11,701 bases of DNA, from NCBI GenBank assembly GCA_035296085.1, contig DATHBP010000031.1, positions 1 through 11,701 on the forward strand, written 5' to 3'. Below, piece after piece: positions 1-6,600 of this stretch. Source of the DNA: DATHBP01 sp035296085 (lineage in GTDB: Bacteria > Actinomycetota > Actinomycetes > Propionibacteriales > Nocardioidaceae). The number at the start of each line of letters is the position of its first letter. Position 1 is the first letter of the stretch. The position numbers were made by a program, and so were the translations under genes. The notes under the pieces are model-generated. The model ran no database searches, was not told where the DNA came from, and worked only from the letters and a program-made list of their open reading frames with translations.

Positions 1-1093
1 TGACCGTGAACGCCTCGCGGCGGCTGCGTACGTCCACGAACACCTGCGCGCCGTCGTCAACTGACCGGTCGAGGAGGGCGAGGGCGACCCCCAGCCGACG
101 GGTCGGGGAGAACGTCCCGGAGGTGATCTCACCCACGGGCGCGCCGTCGCCGTCGCTGACCTGCATGTGCGGCCGCGGGATGCCGCGACCGCCCGCGACC
201 AGGCCGCGCAGCACCCGGCCCGGTGGGTCTGCGCGTTGCGCCTGCAGCACCGGCCGCCCCCAGAACCGCGGCTTGTCCCAGCCGACAGCCCAGCTGAGCC
301 TCGCCTCGACCGGCGTGACGTCCAGCGAGATGTCCTGGCCGTGCAACGGGTAGCCCATCTCGGTCCGCAGCGTGTCTCGGGCACCGAGACCACAGGGCCT
401 GATGCCGTACGGCCCGCCGGCGACGAAGAGCGCGTCCCACACCGTGGCGACCCCCGCTGCCGGGACCACGAGCTCATAACCTCGCTCGCCGGTGTAGCCG
501 GTGCGGCACACCACCAGGGGTACGTCGTCCAAGGTGGCGGACGCGAAGGACATGTAGTCGTGGCCGGCGGGGAGTCCGATCGAGGTCAACACGTCGTCAC
601 AGCGCGGGCCTTGCAGCGCGAGGATGGCCTCCTGCTCGTGCCAGTCGAGCACCTCGACTCCGCCAGCGGCGGCGTCGCGCAGCCGGCGGGCGATCTCGGC
701 GGCGTTGGCGGCGTTGGGGATGAGCACCAGGTCGTGCCCGTTGACCAGGTAGACGATCAGGTCGTCGACGATGCCGCCGGTCGCGTCGTCGCAGGCAAGC
801 GTGTACTGCGCCTGGCCGGCTGAGATCCGGCCCAGGTCGTTGGTGAGGCACCCGTTCACCAGGTCGTAGGCGCCCTCCCCGCGGACCCGCAGCGTCCCGA
901 GATGGCTGACGTCGAACAGACCCACCTCCTCGCGGACCGCGAGGTGCTCCTTGACCACGCCGCCGCCGGCGTACTCCAGCGGCATCGACCAGCCCCCGAA
1001 CGCCGCGAGCTTGGCCCCGAGGGCGACGTGGCGGTCGTGCAGCGGCGAGCGGCGCAGGCCGGGGTCACTGAGCGGGGTGGCGGGCTCGGGCAT
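1..1093 (-). CDS. gcvT: Aminomethyltransferase, glycine cleavage T protein (3' end cut by window edge)
   Basis: T protein of the cytosolic glycine cleavage system. It releases ammonia from the aminomethyl group held on lipoylated GcvH and passes the methylene to tetrahydrofolate. Reading from the ATG at 1093, 364 codons are open to the left edge; the family is about 365-375 aa, so only a handful of C-terminal residues are missing. Family motifs seen: LFDVSHLG (59-66), NDLGRISAGQAQYTL (85-99), GGIVDDLIVY (106-115, with the conserved folate-site Asp), RTGYTGERGYEL (197-208), GARDTLRTEMGYPLHGQD (237-253) and the C-terminal barrel motif GEITSGTFSPTRRLG (321-335). I chose the ATG because the protein starts at the usual place ahead of LHDRHVALGAKLAAFGGW and a TAGTTT -10-like box lies 7 nt upstream, which suggests a leaderless message. 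It diverges from pepA. gcvH and gcvP are not in the window. The identification is firm. Confidence 0.95.
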   Translation of the reverse strand, partial: MPEPATPLSDPGLRRSPLHDRHVALGAKLAAFGGWSMPLEYAGGGVVKEHLAVREEVGLFDVSHLGTLRVRGEGAYDLVNGCLTNDLGRISAGQAQYTLACDDATGGIVDDLIVYLVNGHDLVLIPNAANAAEIARRLRDAAAGGVEVLDWHEQEAILALQGPRCDDVLTSIGLPAGHDYMSFASATLDDVPLVVCRTGYTGERGYELVVPAAGVATVWDALFVAGGPYGIRPCGLGARDTLRTEMGYPLHGQDISLDVTPVEARLSWAVGWDKPRFWGRPVLQAQRADPPGRVLRGLVAGGRGIPRPHMQVSDGDGAPVGEITSGTFSPTRRLGVALALLDRSVDDGAQVFVDVRSRREAFTV

Positions 1094-1100
1094 GCGCGGG

Positions 1101-1106
1101 AAACTA
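1101..1106 (-). promoter_or_regulatory. Putative -10 box for leaderless gcvT
   Basis: On the minus strand the hexamer TAGTTT (TANNNT type) lies 7 nt before the gcvT ATG, and no Shine-Dalgarno sequence is visible between them. Transcription would start at or next to the start codon. No good TTGACN -35 box is seen at 17-18 nt. This is inferred from spacing alone. Confidence 0.35.
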
Positions 1107-1152
1107 CCCCAACCGGCGCGGTCGGGACGGGTCCGGCGGCGCAGCTCGCCCG

Positions 1153-1158
1153 TAGAGT
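1153..1158 (+). promoter_or_regulatory. Putative -10 box for leaderless pepA
   Basis: TAGAGT (TANNNT type) lies 6 nt before the pepA ATG. There is no purine-rich ribosome site in the 6-nt interval, so a leaderless transcript is the simplest reading. The -35 region has no recognisable consensus. It sits in the same 71-bp gap as the gcvT box, pointing the other way. Confidence 0.35.
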
Positions 1159-1164
1159 GCTCGG

Positions 1165-2697
1165 ATGCCTCTGTCGAGCCGCACCGCAGTTTCCACGACC
1201 CCGGCCGCTGCGACCCAGCTGCGCAAGGCCGACCCCACCTCGGTGAAGGCCGGTGCGCTGGTCATCGGCGTGCACTCCGGTCCGACCGGGGCGGTTCCGG
1301 CCGCCGGCGCCGACGAGGTCGCCGCGACGTACGGTCGCCGCTTCGCCGCGACGATGGCGGGGGTGGGCGTCACCGGCAAGCCCGGCCAGGTCGTCAAGGT
1401 TCCAACGCCCGCGGGAGTCAAGGCGCCGGTGCTCGCCATCGTCGGGCTGGGGCCTGCCGACCGATGCGACGCCGAGGTGCTGCGGCGGGCCGCCGGCTGT
1501 GCCGTACGCGAGCTCGCGGGCACCGGCACGGTTGCGTTCGCCCTGCCGGCGACGGAAACCGCGCAGGTGCGGGCGCTCGCCGACGGCGCCGCGATGGGGG
1601 CCTACGGGTTCCCGCGCTACCGCAGCGAGAACCAGCCGACGCCGGTCGTGCAGGCGATCGTCGTGACGGACCTGGCTCGCGACAAGCGCACGCTGGCGAG
1701 CGTCCACACCGCTGACGTCGTCGCCCGCGCCGTGCGGCTGTGCCGCGACTGGGTCAACACACCACCCGGAGACCTGGTGCCCCGCAGTTTCGCCGAGACC
1801 ATCCAGGCGAGCGCCAAGGGAAGTGCGCTCCGTGTCGTCGTCCGCGACGAGCGTTGGCTGGCCGACCACGGCTGCGGCGGGATCCTCGGCGTGGGGCAAG
1901 GCTCGGAGCATCCGCCGCGTCTCGTCGAGCTGCGCTATCAGCCGCGGGGAGCGACCCGCCATCTGGGTCTGGTCGGCAAGGGCATCACCTTCGACTCCGG
2001 AGGGCTGAGCCTCAAGCCACCCGCCGGGATGATGACCATGAAGTGCGACATGGCCGGCGCTGCCGCAGTGGTCGCCGCGATGCTGGCCATCGCCGAGCTG
2101 GAGCTGCCGGTCAATGTCAGCGGTTGGGCCTGCCTGGCCGAGAACATGCCCTCGGGTACGGCGACCCGGCCGGGCGATGTTCTCACCATGTACGGCGGGC
2201 GCACCGTCGAGGTGCTCAACACCGACGCCGAAGGTCGCCTCGTGCTGGCCGACGGGCTAGGGCTGGCCTGCGCCCAGTCGCCCGACGTGCTGGTCGACGT
2301 GGCGACCTTGACCGGCGCGTGCGTCGTCGCCCTCGGCGACCGGGTGAGTGGGGTCCTCGGCAACGACGACGCGCTGCGCACACGCGTCTGCGACCTGGCA
2401 GACGGTGTCGGCGAGGCGATGTGGCCCCTGCCGATCGCCGAGGAGATGGCCGAGAAGGTGAAATCCAATATCGCCGACCTCGGCAACCACAACCCCGACA
2501 AGTTCGGCGGCGCGTTGTACGCCGCCGCGTTCCTGCGCGAGTTCGTCTCCGCTGGAGTGCCGTGGGCGCACCTCGACATTGCCGGGCCGTCCTACAACGA
2601 GGGCGAGCCGTTCGGCTACACCCCGAAGGGCGGCACTGGTGCCGCCGTACGGACCTTGGTGGCGCTCGCCGCCCACACCGCGGGCGGAGCGACCTGA
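1165..2697 (+). CDS. pepA: Leucyl aminopeptidase (M17 family)
   Basis: Cytosolic dinuclear-metal aminopeptidase that removes N-terminal residues, preferring Leu, from peptides. The 510-aa length is normal for the family. An N-terminal regulatory domain (about 1-165) precedes the catalytic domain (about 180-505). All metal and active-site residues are visible: K272 and D277 in GKGITFDSGG, K284, D295 in MKCDMAG, and D354, E356 and R358 in the M17 signature NTDAEGRL (352-359). This is the E. coli PepA series (K270, D275, K282, D293, D352, E354, R356) shifted by two, so the enzyme should be active. The ATG at 1165 follows a -10-like box at 6 nt. The gene is monocistronic in appearance: gcvT diverges upstream and an unrelated minus-strand gene converges 43 bp downstream. 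In Mycobacterium tuberculosis the orthologue (pepB, Rv2213) also lies close to gcvT and dlaT. Confidence 0.96.
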   Translation: MPLSSRTAVSTTPAAATQLRKADPTSVKAGALVIGVHSGPTGAVPAAGADEVAATYGRRFAATMAGVGVTGKPGQVVKVPTPAGVKAPVLAIVGLGPADRCDAEVLRRAAGCAVRELAGTGTVAFALPATETAQVRALADGAAMGAYGFPRYRSENQPTPVVQAIVVTDLARDKRTLASVHTADVVARAVRLCRDWVNTPPGDLVPRSFAETIQASAKGSALRVVVRDERWLADHGCGGILGVGQGSEHPPRLVELRYQPRGATRHLGLVGKGITFDSGGLSLKPPAGMMTMKCDMAGAAAVVAAMLAIAELELPVNVSGWACLAENMPSGTATRPGDVLTMYGGRTVEVLNTDAEGRLVLADGLGLACAQSPDVLVDVATLTGACVVALGDRVSGVLGNDDALRTRVCDLADGVGEAMWPLPIAEEMAEKVKSNIADLGNHNPDKFGGALYAAAFLREFVSAGVPWAHLDIAGPSYNEGEPFGYTPKGGTGAAVRTLVALAAHTAGGAT

Positions 2698-2740
2698 CCG
2701 CACGTCGCCACCGGGCGAAGCCGGCGCTGGCTGAGCCGGG

Positions 2741-3070
2741 TCAGGCGTCGCCGGCGTCGCGCTGCTCGGCTGCCTTGCGGTGGTTCCACTCCCGCATGCG
2801 GCTCGGATAGCCGACGACCGAGGCGTCGTAGCTCGGGACGCCTTTGCGGTTGGCCCACTCGTGCGCCCACTGCGCCGAAGGGACCCGCCGCCGCGTCCAC
2901 TGCCCGTCGTTGGCGACCAGCATCAGCGTGACGCCGGTCACCGCTGTGGGCGGCTCGACGAACCCTTCGACACCGACATGGCGAACGGCGAACTGCTCGA
3001 GGTGACGGACATCGGCGTTGTCCGACGCGCGTTGCGTCCCAGGTCGGGAGCGCCGCTTGAACCATCGCAT
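2741..3070 (-). CDS. Conserved actinobacterial protein of unknown function, divergent from lpd
   Basis: A 109-aa soluble protein with no signal peptide, membrane segment or cysteine. It has a basic N-terminus (MRWFKRRSRPG), a central hydrophobic strand with VTLMLVANDGQWTRRR (about 47-62), and a C-terminal part with WAHEW, YDASVVGYPSRMREW and a charged tail. From memory, proteins with the pattern GVE-FVEP...DG-WTRRR...YD--GYP-RMR occur beside lpd in Streptomyces and relatives. They are sometimes labelled 'oxidoreductase', but I see no nucleotide-binding motif to justify that name. The ATG at 3070 is the natural start. The gene diverges from lpd across a 146-bp gap and converges on pepA. Being a real gene is well supported by the conserved pattern; the function is unknown, and a link with E3 or the 2-oxo acid dehydrogenase is only suggested by position. 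Confidence 0.8.
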   Translation of the reverse strand: MRWFKRRSRPGTQRASDNADVRHLEQFAVRHVGVEGFVEPPTAVTGVTLMLVANDGQWTRRRVPSAQWAHEWANRKGVPSYDASVVGYPSRMREWNHRKAAEQRDAGDA

Positions 3071-3216
3071 TCGGCGCCGGCCTTTCGACTCAGTTCGTGG
3101 GAGCAGATCAAGCCTACGTCTGGCCCCGTCTGCGCAGCTGTGGTCGCCGTGTCGGCCCGCCGGACAAGTGCAAGGATGATGAGGTAACCGCTCGTGACGC
3201 GACCCCGGAGGAAACC
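3071..3216. promoter_or_regulatory. Divergent intergenic region between the 109-aa gene and lpd
   Basis: A 146-bp gap between two divergent genes, so it must hold both promoters. On the minus strand a TAGGCT hexamer (plus-strand 3111-3116) resembles an actinobacterial -10 box. On the plus strand AAGGAT (3172-3177) is a weak -10 candidate for lpd. Neither has a clear -35 partner. I see no obvious operator palindrome. Confidence 0.4.
3207..3211 (+). promoter_or_regulatory. Ribosome binding site that fixes the lpd start
   Basis: GGAGG followed by AAACC and then TTG gives a perfect anti-SD match with 5-nt spacing. It decides for the TTG at 3217 over an in-frame GTG at 3097, which would add 40 residues of non-homologous sequence before the FAD-binding motif. 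Confidence 0.75.
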
Positions 3217-4593
3217 TTGGCGGACAACGCCGACAGCTTCGACGTCGTCATCCTCGGCGGCGGCAGCGGCGGCTACGCCTGCGCGCTCCGAGCCGCTCAG
3301 CTGGGCATGTCGGTCGCGATGGTGGAGAAGGACAAGCTGGGCGGCACCTGCCTGCACCGCGGCTGCATCCCGACCAAGGCGCTCTTGCACGCGGCGGAAG
3401 TCGCCGACTCCGCCCGGGAGGGCGAGCGCATCGGCGTCAAGTCCGAGGTGCACGACATCGACATGTCCGGTGTCAACAGCTACAAGGACGCGACGGTTGG
3501 CCGCCTCTACAAGGGTGTCCAAGGGCTCGTAAAGGCCGCCAAGATCACCTACGTCGAGGGCGAAGGAAAGCTCGTCGCCCCCGACGCCGTGCAGGTCGGC
3601 GACCAACGACTGACCGGGCGACACCTCGTCCTCGCCACCGGTTCCTACCCGAGGACGCTGCCGGGGCTGGAGATCACCGGCCGGGTAATGACCAGTGAAC
3701 AGGCACTGACCTTGGAGTCCGTCCCCAGCAGCGTCGTCATCATCGGCGGCAGCGTCATCGGAGTGGAGTTCGCGAGCGTCTGGCGCTCCTTCGGCGCCGA
3801 CGTCACGATCGTCGAGGCGCTCCCCCACCTGATCCCGCTCGAGGACGAGGTGCTGTCCAAGCAGCTCGAACGCGCCTTCCGGCGCCGCGGCATCACGTTC
3901 AAGACCGGTGCGAAGTTTGCCGGCGTGGAGCAGGACGACAACGGCGTCACGGTGAGCCTCGAGTCTGGCGACACGCTGCAAGCGGACCTGCTGCTCGTCG
4001 CCGTGGGGCGCGGCCCGAGCTCGCAGGGCATCGGCCTCGAGGAGCAGGGGATAGCCACCGACCGCGGCTTCGTAGTCGCCGACGAGCGGCTGCGCACCAA
4101 TGTTGAGAACGTGTACGCCGTGGGTGACCTGGTGGCGGGATTGCAGCTCGCGCACCGCGGCTTCGCGCACGGCATCTTCGTGGCCGAGCAGATCGCTGGC
4201 CTCAACCCGATGCCGGTCGTCGACTCGGGCATCCCACGGGTTACCTACTGCGACCCCGAGGTGGCCTCCGTCGGCCTCACCGAGGCACAGGCCAAGGAGC
4301 AGTACGCCGAGGTGGAGACCTATGAGTACAACCTGGCGGGCAACGGTCGCAGCCAGATTCTGCAGACCCAAGGTCTCGTCAAGCTCGTTCGCGAGAAGGA
4401 CGGGCCCGTCGTCGGCATCCACATGATCGGCGCCCGGATGAGCGAGCAGATCGGTGAAGCGTCGCTGATCGTCAACTGGGAGGCGTTCCCCGAGGACGTC
4501 GCGCAGTACGTCCACGCCCACCCGACCCAGACCGAAGCACTCGGGGAGGCGCATCTCGCGCTCGCCGGCAAGCCGTTGCACGCACACTCCTGA
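3217..4593 (+). CDS. lpdA: Dihydrolipoyl dehydrogenase (E3)
   Basis: Flavoprotein E3 of the 2-oxo acid dehydrogenase and glycine cleavage complexes. It re-oxidises dihydrolipoyl groups, passing electrons via a disulfide and FAD to NAD+. With the TTG start at 3217 it is 458 aa, normal for the family. The FAD-binding GGGSGG is at 14-19, the redox-active pair C45 and C50 is in GGTCLHRGCIPTK, the second FAD motif is NVYAVGDL (near 4108-4131), and the C-terminal catalytic dyad H435/E440 is in HAHPTQTE. The NAD-binding motif reads GGSVIGVE (177-184): Ser179 replaces the middle Gly of GxGxxG, which is unusual but sterically mild. It is followed after 24 bp by the E2 gene, so E3 and E2 are probably co-expressed. 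The E1 gene is not in view. The identification is firm. Confidence 0.96.
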   Translation: MADNADSFDVVILGGGSGGYACALRAAQLGMSVAMVEKDKLGGTCLHRGCIPTKALLHAAEVADSAREGERIGVKSEVHDIDMSGVNSYKDATVGRLYKGVQGLVKAAKITYVEGEGKLVAPDAVQVGDQRLTGRHLVLATGSYPRTLPGLEITGRVMTSEQALTLESVPSSVVIIGGSVIGVEFASVWRSFGADVTIVEALPHLIPLEDEVLSKQLERAFRRRGITFKTGAKFAGVEQDDNGVTVSLESGDTLQADLLLVAVGRGPSSQGIGLEEQGIATDRGFVVADERLRTNVENVYAVGDLVAGLQLAHRGFAHGIFVAEQIAGLNPMPVVDSGIPRVTYCDPEVASVGLTEAQAKEQYAEVETYEYNLAGNGRSQILQTQGLVKLVREKDGPVVGIHMIGARMSEQIGEASLIVNWEAFPEDVAQYVHAHPTQTEALGEAHLALAGKPLHAHS

Positions 4594-4601
4594 CTCGACC
4601 C

Positions 4602-4607
4602 GAGGAG
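4602..4607 (+). promoter_or_regulatory. Ribosome binding site of the E2 gene
   Basis: GAGGAG lies 10 nt before the ATG at 4618, within the 24-bp gap after the lpd stop. It supports independent initiation on an lpd-E2 message. Confidence 0.55.
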
Positions 4608-4617
4608 CCAGATCGAC

Positions 4618-6600
4618 ATGCCGGTCTCCGTCACCCTGCCTGCGCTCGGCGAGAGCGTCACCGAAGGCACCGTCACCCGGTGGCTGAAACAGCCCGGAGA
4701 CACGGTGGCTGCCGACGAGCCGCTGCTCGAGGTCTCCACCGACAAGGTCGACACGGAGATCCCCTCGCCGGCCGGGGGTGTGCTCCTCGAGATCAAAGTC
4801 GCTGAGGACGAGACGGTCGACGTCGGCACGGAGCTGGCAGTGATCGGCGACGAGTCGGAGTCGGCCGAGACGTCGAGCGCGGCACCGGCGACGGCGGCGC
4901 CGGACGCGGCACAGGAGGCACAGCCGGAGCCGGCCGCGGAGCCCGAGCCGGCCGCGGAGTCCGAGCCGGCAGCACAGCCCGAGCCGGCAGCGGAGCCCGA
5001 GCCGCCAGCGCAGCAAGAGCCCCCCGGCGAGGCTGCGACAGCCGGCGAGCCCGAGCAGGCAGCAACCGCGTCTGGAGGAGAGGGCGGCCAAGACACGACG
5101 TCGGTGACGCTGCCCGCCCTGGGTGAGAGCGTCACGGAAGGCACGGTGACGCGCTGGCTGAAGCAGGTCGGCGACCAGGTCGCCGCGGATGAACCGCTGC
5201 TCGAGGTGTCCACAGACAAAGTCGACACCGAAATCCCCTCACCAGCGGCCGGTGAGCTGCTAGAGATCAAGGTCGCCGAGGACGAGACGGTGGAGGTAGG
5301 TGCCGAGCTGGCCGTCATCGGCACGGCCGCCGGCGCTGGCCCCGCACCGGCCCAGCCGCAGCAGCCGGCGCAGCCTGAGCCGGATGCTCAGCGCCCCAAG
5401 CCGGCCCAGCAGCCGGTCGGCGATGAGGAGCTGCACGGCAGTGACGAGTTCAGCGGTGACGAGGAGCCGTCCAGCGACGAGCAGCCTGCGACGGCGCCGC
5501 AACAACCTGCGGCATCGGTTCCCGCACCCACCCCTGCGCCAGCGGTGTCCGCTTCGCCACCCGCCGCGCGCCCCGAGCCGCCGAAGGCCACGCCACCGTC
5601 GAACGAGCGGCAGCCGGCGAGCAGCGAGAACTCCGCCTACGTCACCCCGCTCGTCCGCAAGCTGGCGAACCAGCACGGTGTCGAGCTGGGCCAGCTGCGC
5701 GGCACCGGTGTCGGTGGCCGGATCCGCAAGCAAGACGTCTTGGCGGCGGCCGACAACCGGCAGGCGACTTCGCAGCCCAGCCGAGAACCGCAGCCCGAGC
5801 CGGCCGGCGAGTCAGCGCAAGCCGCTCCAGCGCCGGCAGCGGCTTCCGCACCCGCCGCGTCGCAGCCGAGTCCATTGCGCGGGACCACCGAGAAGATGAG
5901 CCGGCTGCGCAAGGTGATCGCCGCGCGAATGGTCGAGTCGCTGCAGACCTCCGCCCAGCTGACCACCGTGATGGAGGTCGACGTGACCGACGTCGGCCGG
6001 TTGCGCGACAAGGTGAAGGGGGCCTTCGAGCAGCGCGAGGGCGTCAAGCTGTCCTACCTGCCCTTCTTCGCGAAGGCGACCATCGACGCGCTCAAGGCGT
6101 TCCCGAACGTCAACGCCACCATCGACACCGACAAGGGTGAGATCACGTACTTCGACCGTGAACACCTCGGCATCGCGGTCGACACCGAGCGCGGGCTGCT
6201 CGTACCCGTGATCAAGGACGCGGGCGACTTGTCCATCCCCGGGCTGGCGCGCAAGATCGCCGATCTTGCCGAGCGCACGCGCGGCAACAAGATCACCCCC
6301 GACGAGCTGTCCGGAGGAACGTTCACGCTCACCAACACCGGCAGCCGCGGTGCCCTCTTCGACACGCCGATCATCAACCAGCCGCAGGTGGGCATCCTCG
6401 GCACCGGTTCAGTGGTCAAGCGGGCGGTCGTGATCGACGACCCGAACTTGGGGGAGACGATCGCGGTGCGTCAGATGGTCTACCTGGCCCTGACCTACGA
6501 CCACCGTCTCGTCGACGGTGCCGACGCCGCCCGCTTCCTGGCGGCGGTCAAGCACCGGCTCGAGGAGGCCGACTTCGAAGCCGAGCTCGGAGTTACGTGA
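4618..6600 (+). CDS. sucB: 2-oxo acid dehydrogenase E2 (dihydrolipoamide acyltransferase), two lipoyl domains
   Basis: Core E2 of a pyruvate and/or 2-oxoglutarate dehydrogenase complex. It moves the acyl group from E1 to CoA through swinging lipoyl arms. Domain order in the 660 aa: lipoyl domain 1 (about 3-77, lipoyl Lys43 in STDKVDTE); a Pro/Glu/Ala linker (78-160) with a hexapeptide repeat; lipoyl domain 2 (about 161-236, Lys201 in the same motif); a long Pro/Ala linker with an acidic stretch SDEFSGDEEPSSDE; the E3/E1-binding domain (about 341-378, YVTPLVRKLANQHGV through GGRIRKQDVLAAA); another Pro/Ala linker; and the acyltransferase domain (about 420-660) with the catalytic H629 and D633 in DHRLVDGAD. 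The architecture is that of the actinobacterial 'SucB/DlaT' type, often named succinyltransferase. In Mycobacterium and Corynebacterium this protein serves chiefly the pyruvate complex, so the name does not settle the substrate. It lies between lpd and a TIGR01777 gene whose GTG overlaps its stop. Confidence 0.95.
   Translation: MPVSVTLPALGESVTEGTVTRWLKQPGDTVAADEPLLEVSTDKVDTEIPSPAGGVLLEIKVAEDETVDVGTELAVIGDESESAETSSAAPATAAPDAAQEAQPEPAAEPEPAAESEPAAQPEPAAEPEPPAQQEPPGEAATAGEPEQAATASGGEGGQDTTSVTLPALGESVTEGTVTRWLKQVGDQVAADEPLLEVSTDKVDTEIPSPAAGELLEIKVAEDETVEVGAELAVIGTAAGAGPAPAQPQQPAQPEPDAQRPKPAQQPVGDEELHGSDEFSGDEEPSSDEQPATAPQQPAASVPAPTPAPAVSASPPAARPEPPKATPPSNERQPASSENSAYVTPLVRKLANQHGVELGQLRGTGVGGRIRKQDVLAAADNRQATSQPSREPQPEPAGESAQAAPAPAAASAPAASQPSPLRGTTEKMSRLRKVIAARMVESLQTSAQLTTVMEVDVTDVGRLRDKVKGAFEQREGVKLSYLPFFAKATIDALKAFPNVNATIDTDKGEITYFDREHLGIAVDTERGLLVPVIKDAGDLSIPGLARKIADLAERTRGNKITPDELSGGTFTLTNTGSRGALFDTPIINQPQVGILGTGSVVKRAVVIDDPNLGETIAVRQMVYLALTYDHRLVDGADAARFLAAVKHRLEEADFEAELGVT
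4627..5322 (+). repeat. Duplicated lipoyl-domain coding segments within the E2 gene
   Basis: Two 74-codon segments (4627-4848 and 5101-5322) encode lipoyl domains that differ at only 6 of 74 residues by my reading. About half of the identical residues are encoded by different synonymous codons. The copies are therefore not a recent DNA duplication; their protein sequence has been held similar by selection. Confidence 0.9.
4924..5031 (+). repeat. 18-bp tandem repeat encoding PEPAAE-type hexapeptides
   Basis: Six degenerate 18-bp units in the first interdomain linker of E2 (residues 103-138): PEPAAE, PEPAAE, SEPAAQ, PEPAAE, PEPPAQ, QEPPGE. Pro/Ala-rich linkers of E2 proteins are extended and flexible and let the lipoyl arm travel between active sites. 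The first units are nearly identical in DNA, so copy number may vary between strains. Confidence 0.85.

Noticed and set aside
856..1962. 368-codon minus-strand frame across the gcvT-pepA gap
   Set aside because: It overlaps gcvT in another frame and pepA in antisense. The protein is Arg/Gly-rich with no recognisable domain, while both overlapped genes are certain.
2698..2740. Possible bidirectional terminator between pepA and the 109-aa gene
   Set aside because: There is a short CCGGC/GCCGG inverted repeat and an imperfect palindrome at 2719-2732, but the stems are 4-5 bp and no T-run follows. In DNA this GC-rich, that is expected by chance.
3097..3216. 40-residue N-terminal extension of Lpd from a GTG at 3097
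   Set aside because: The extension has no match to the family and would precede the FAD motif by an unusual distance. A perfect GGAGG sits 5 nt before the TTG at 3217.
2938..5091. 717-codon open frame on the minus strand opposite lpd and E2
   Set aside because: It is the antisense shadow of two certain genes in high-GC DNA. Its translation is low-complexity (Leu/Gly/Arg mirror of the PEPAAE linker and of lipoyl codons) and has no family motif.
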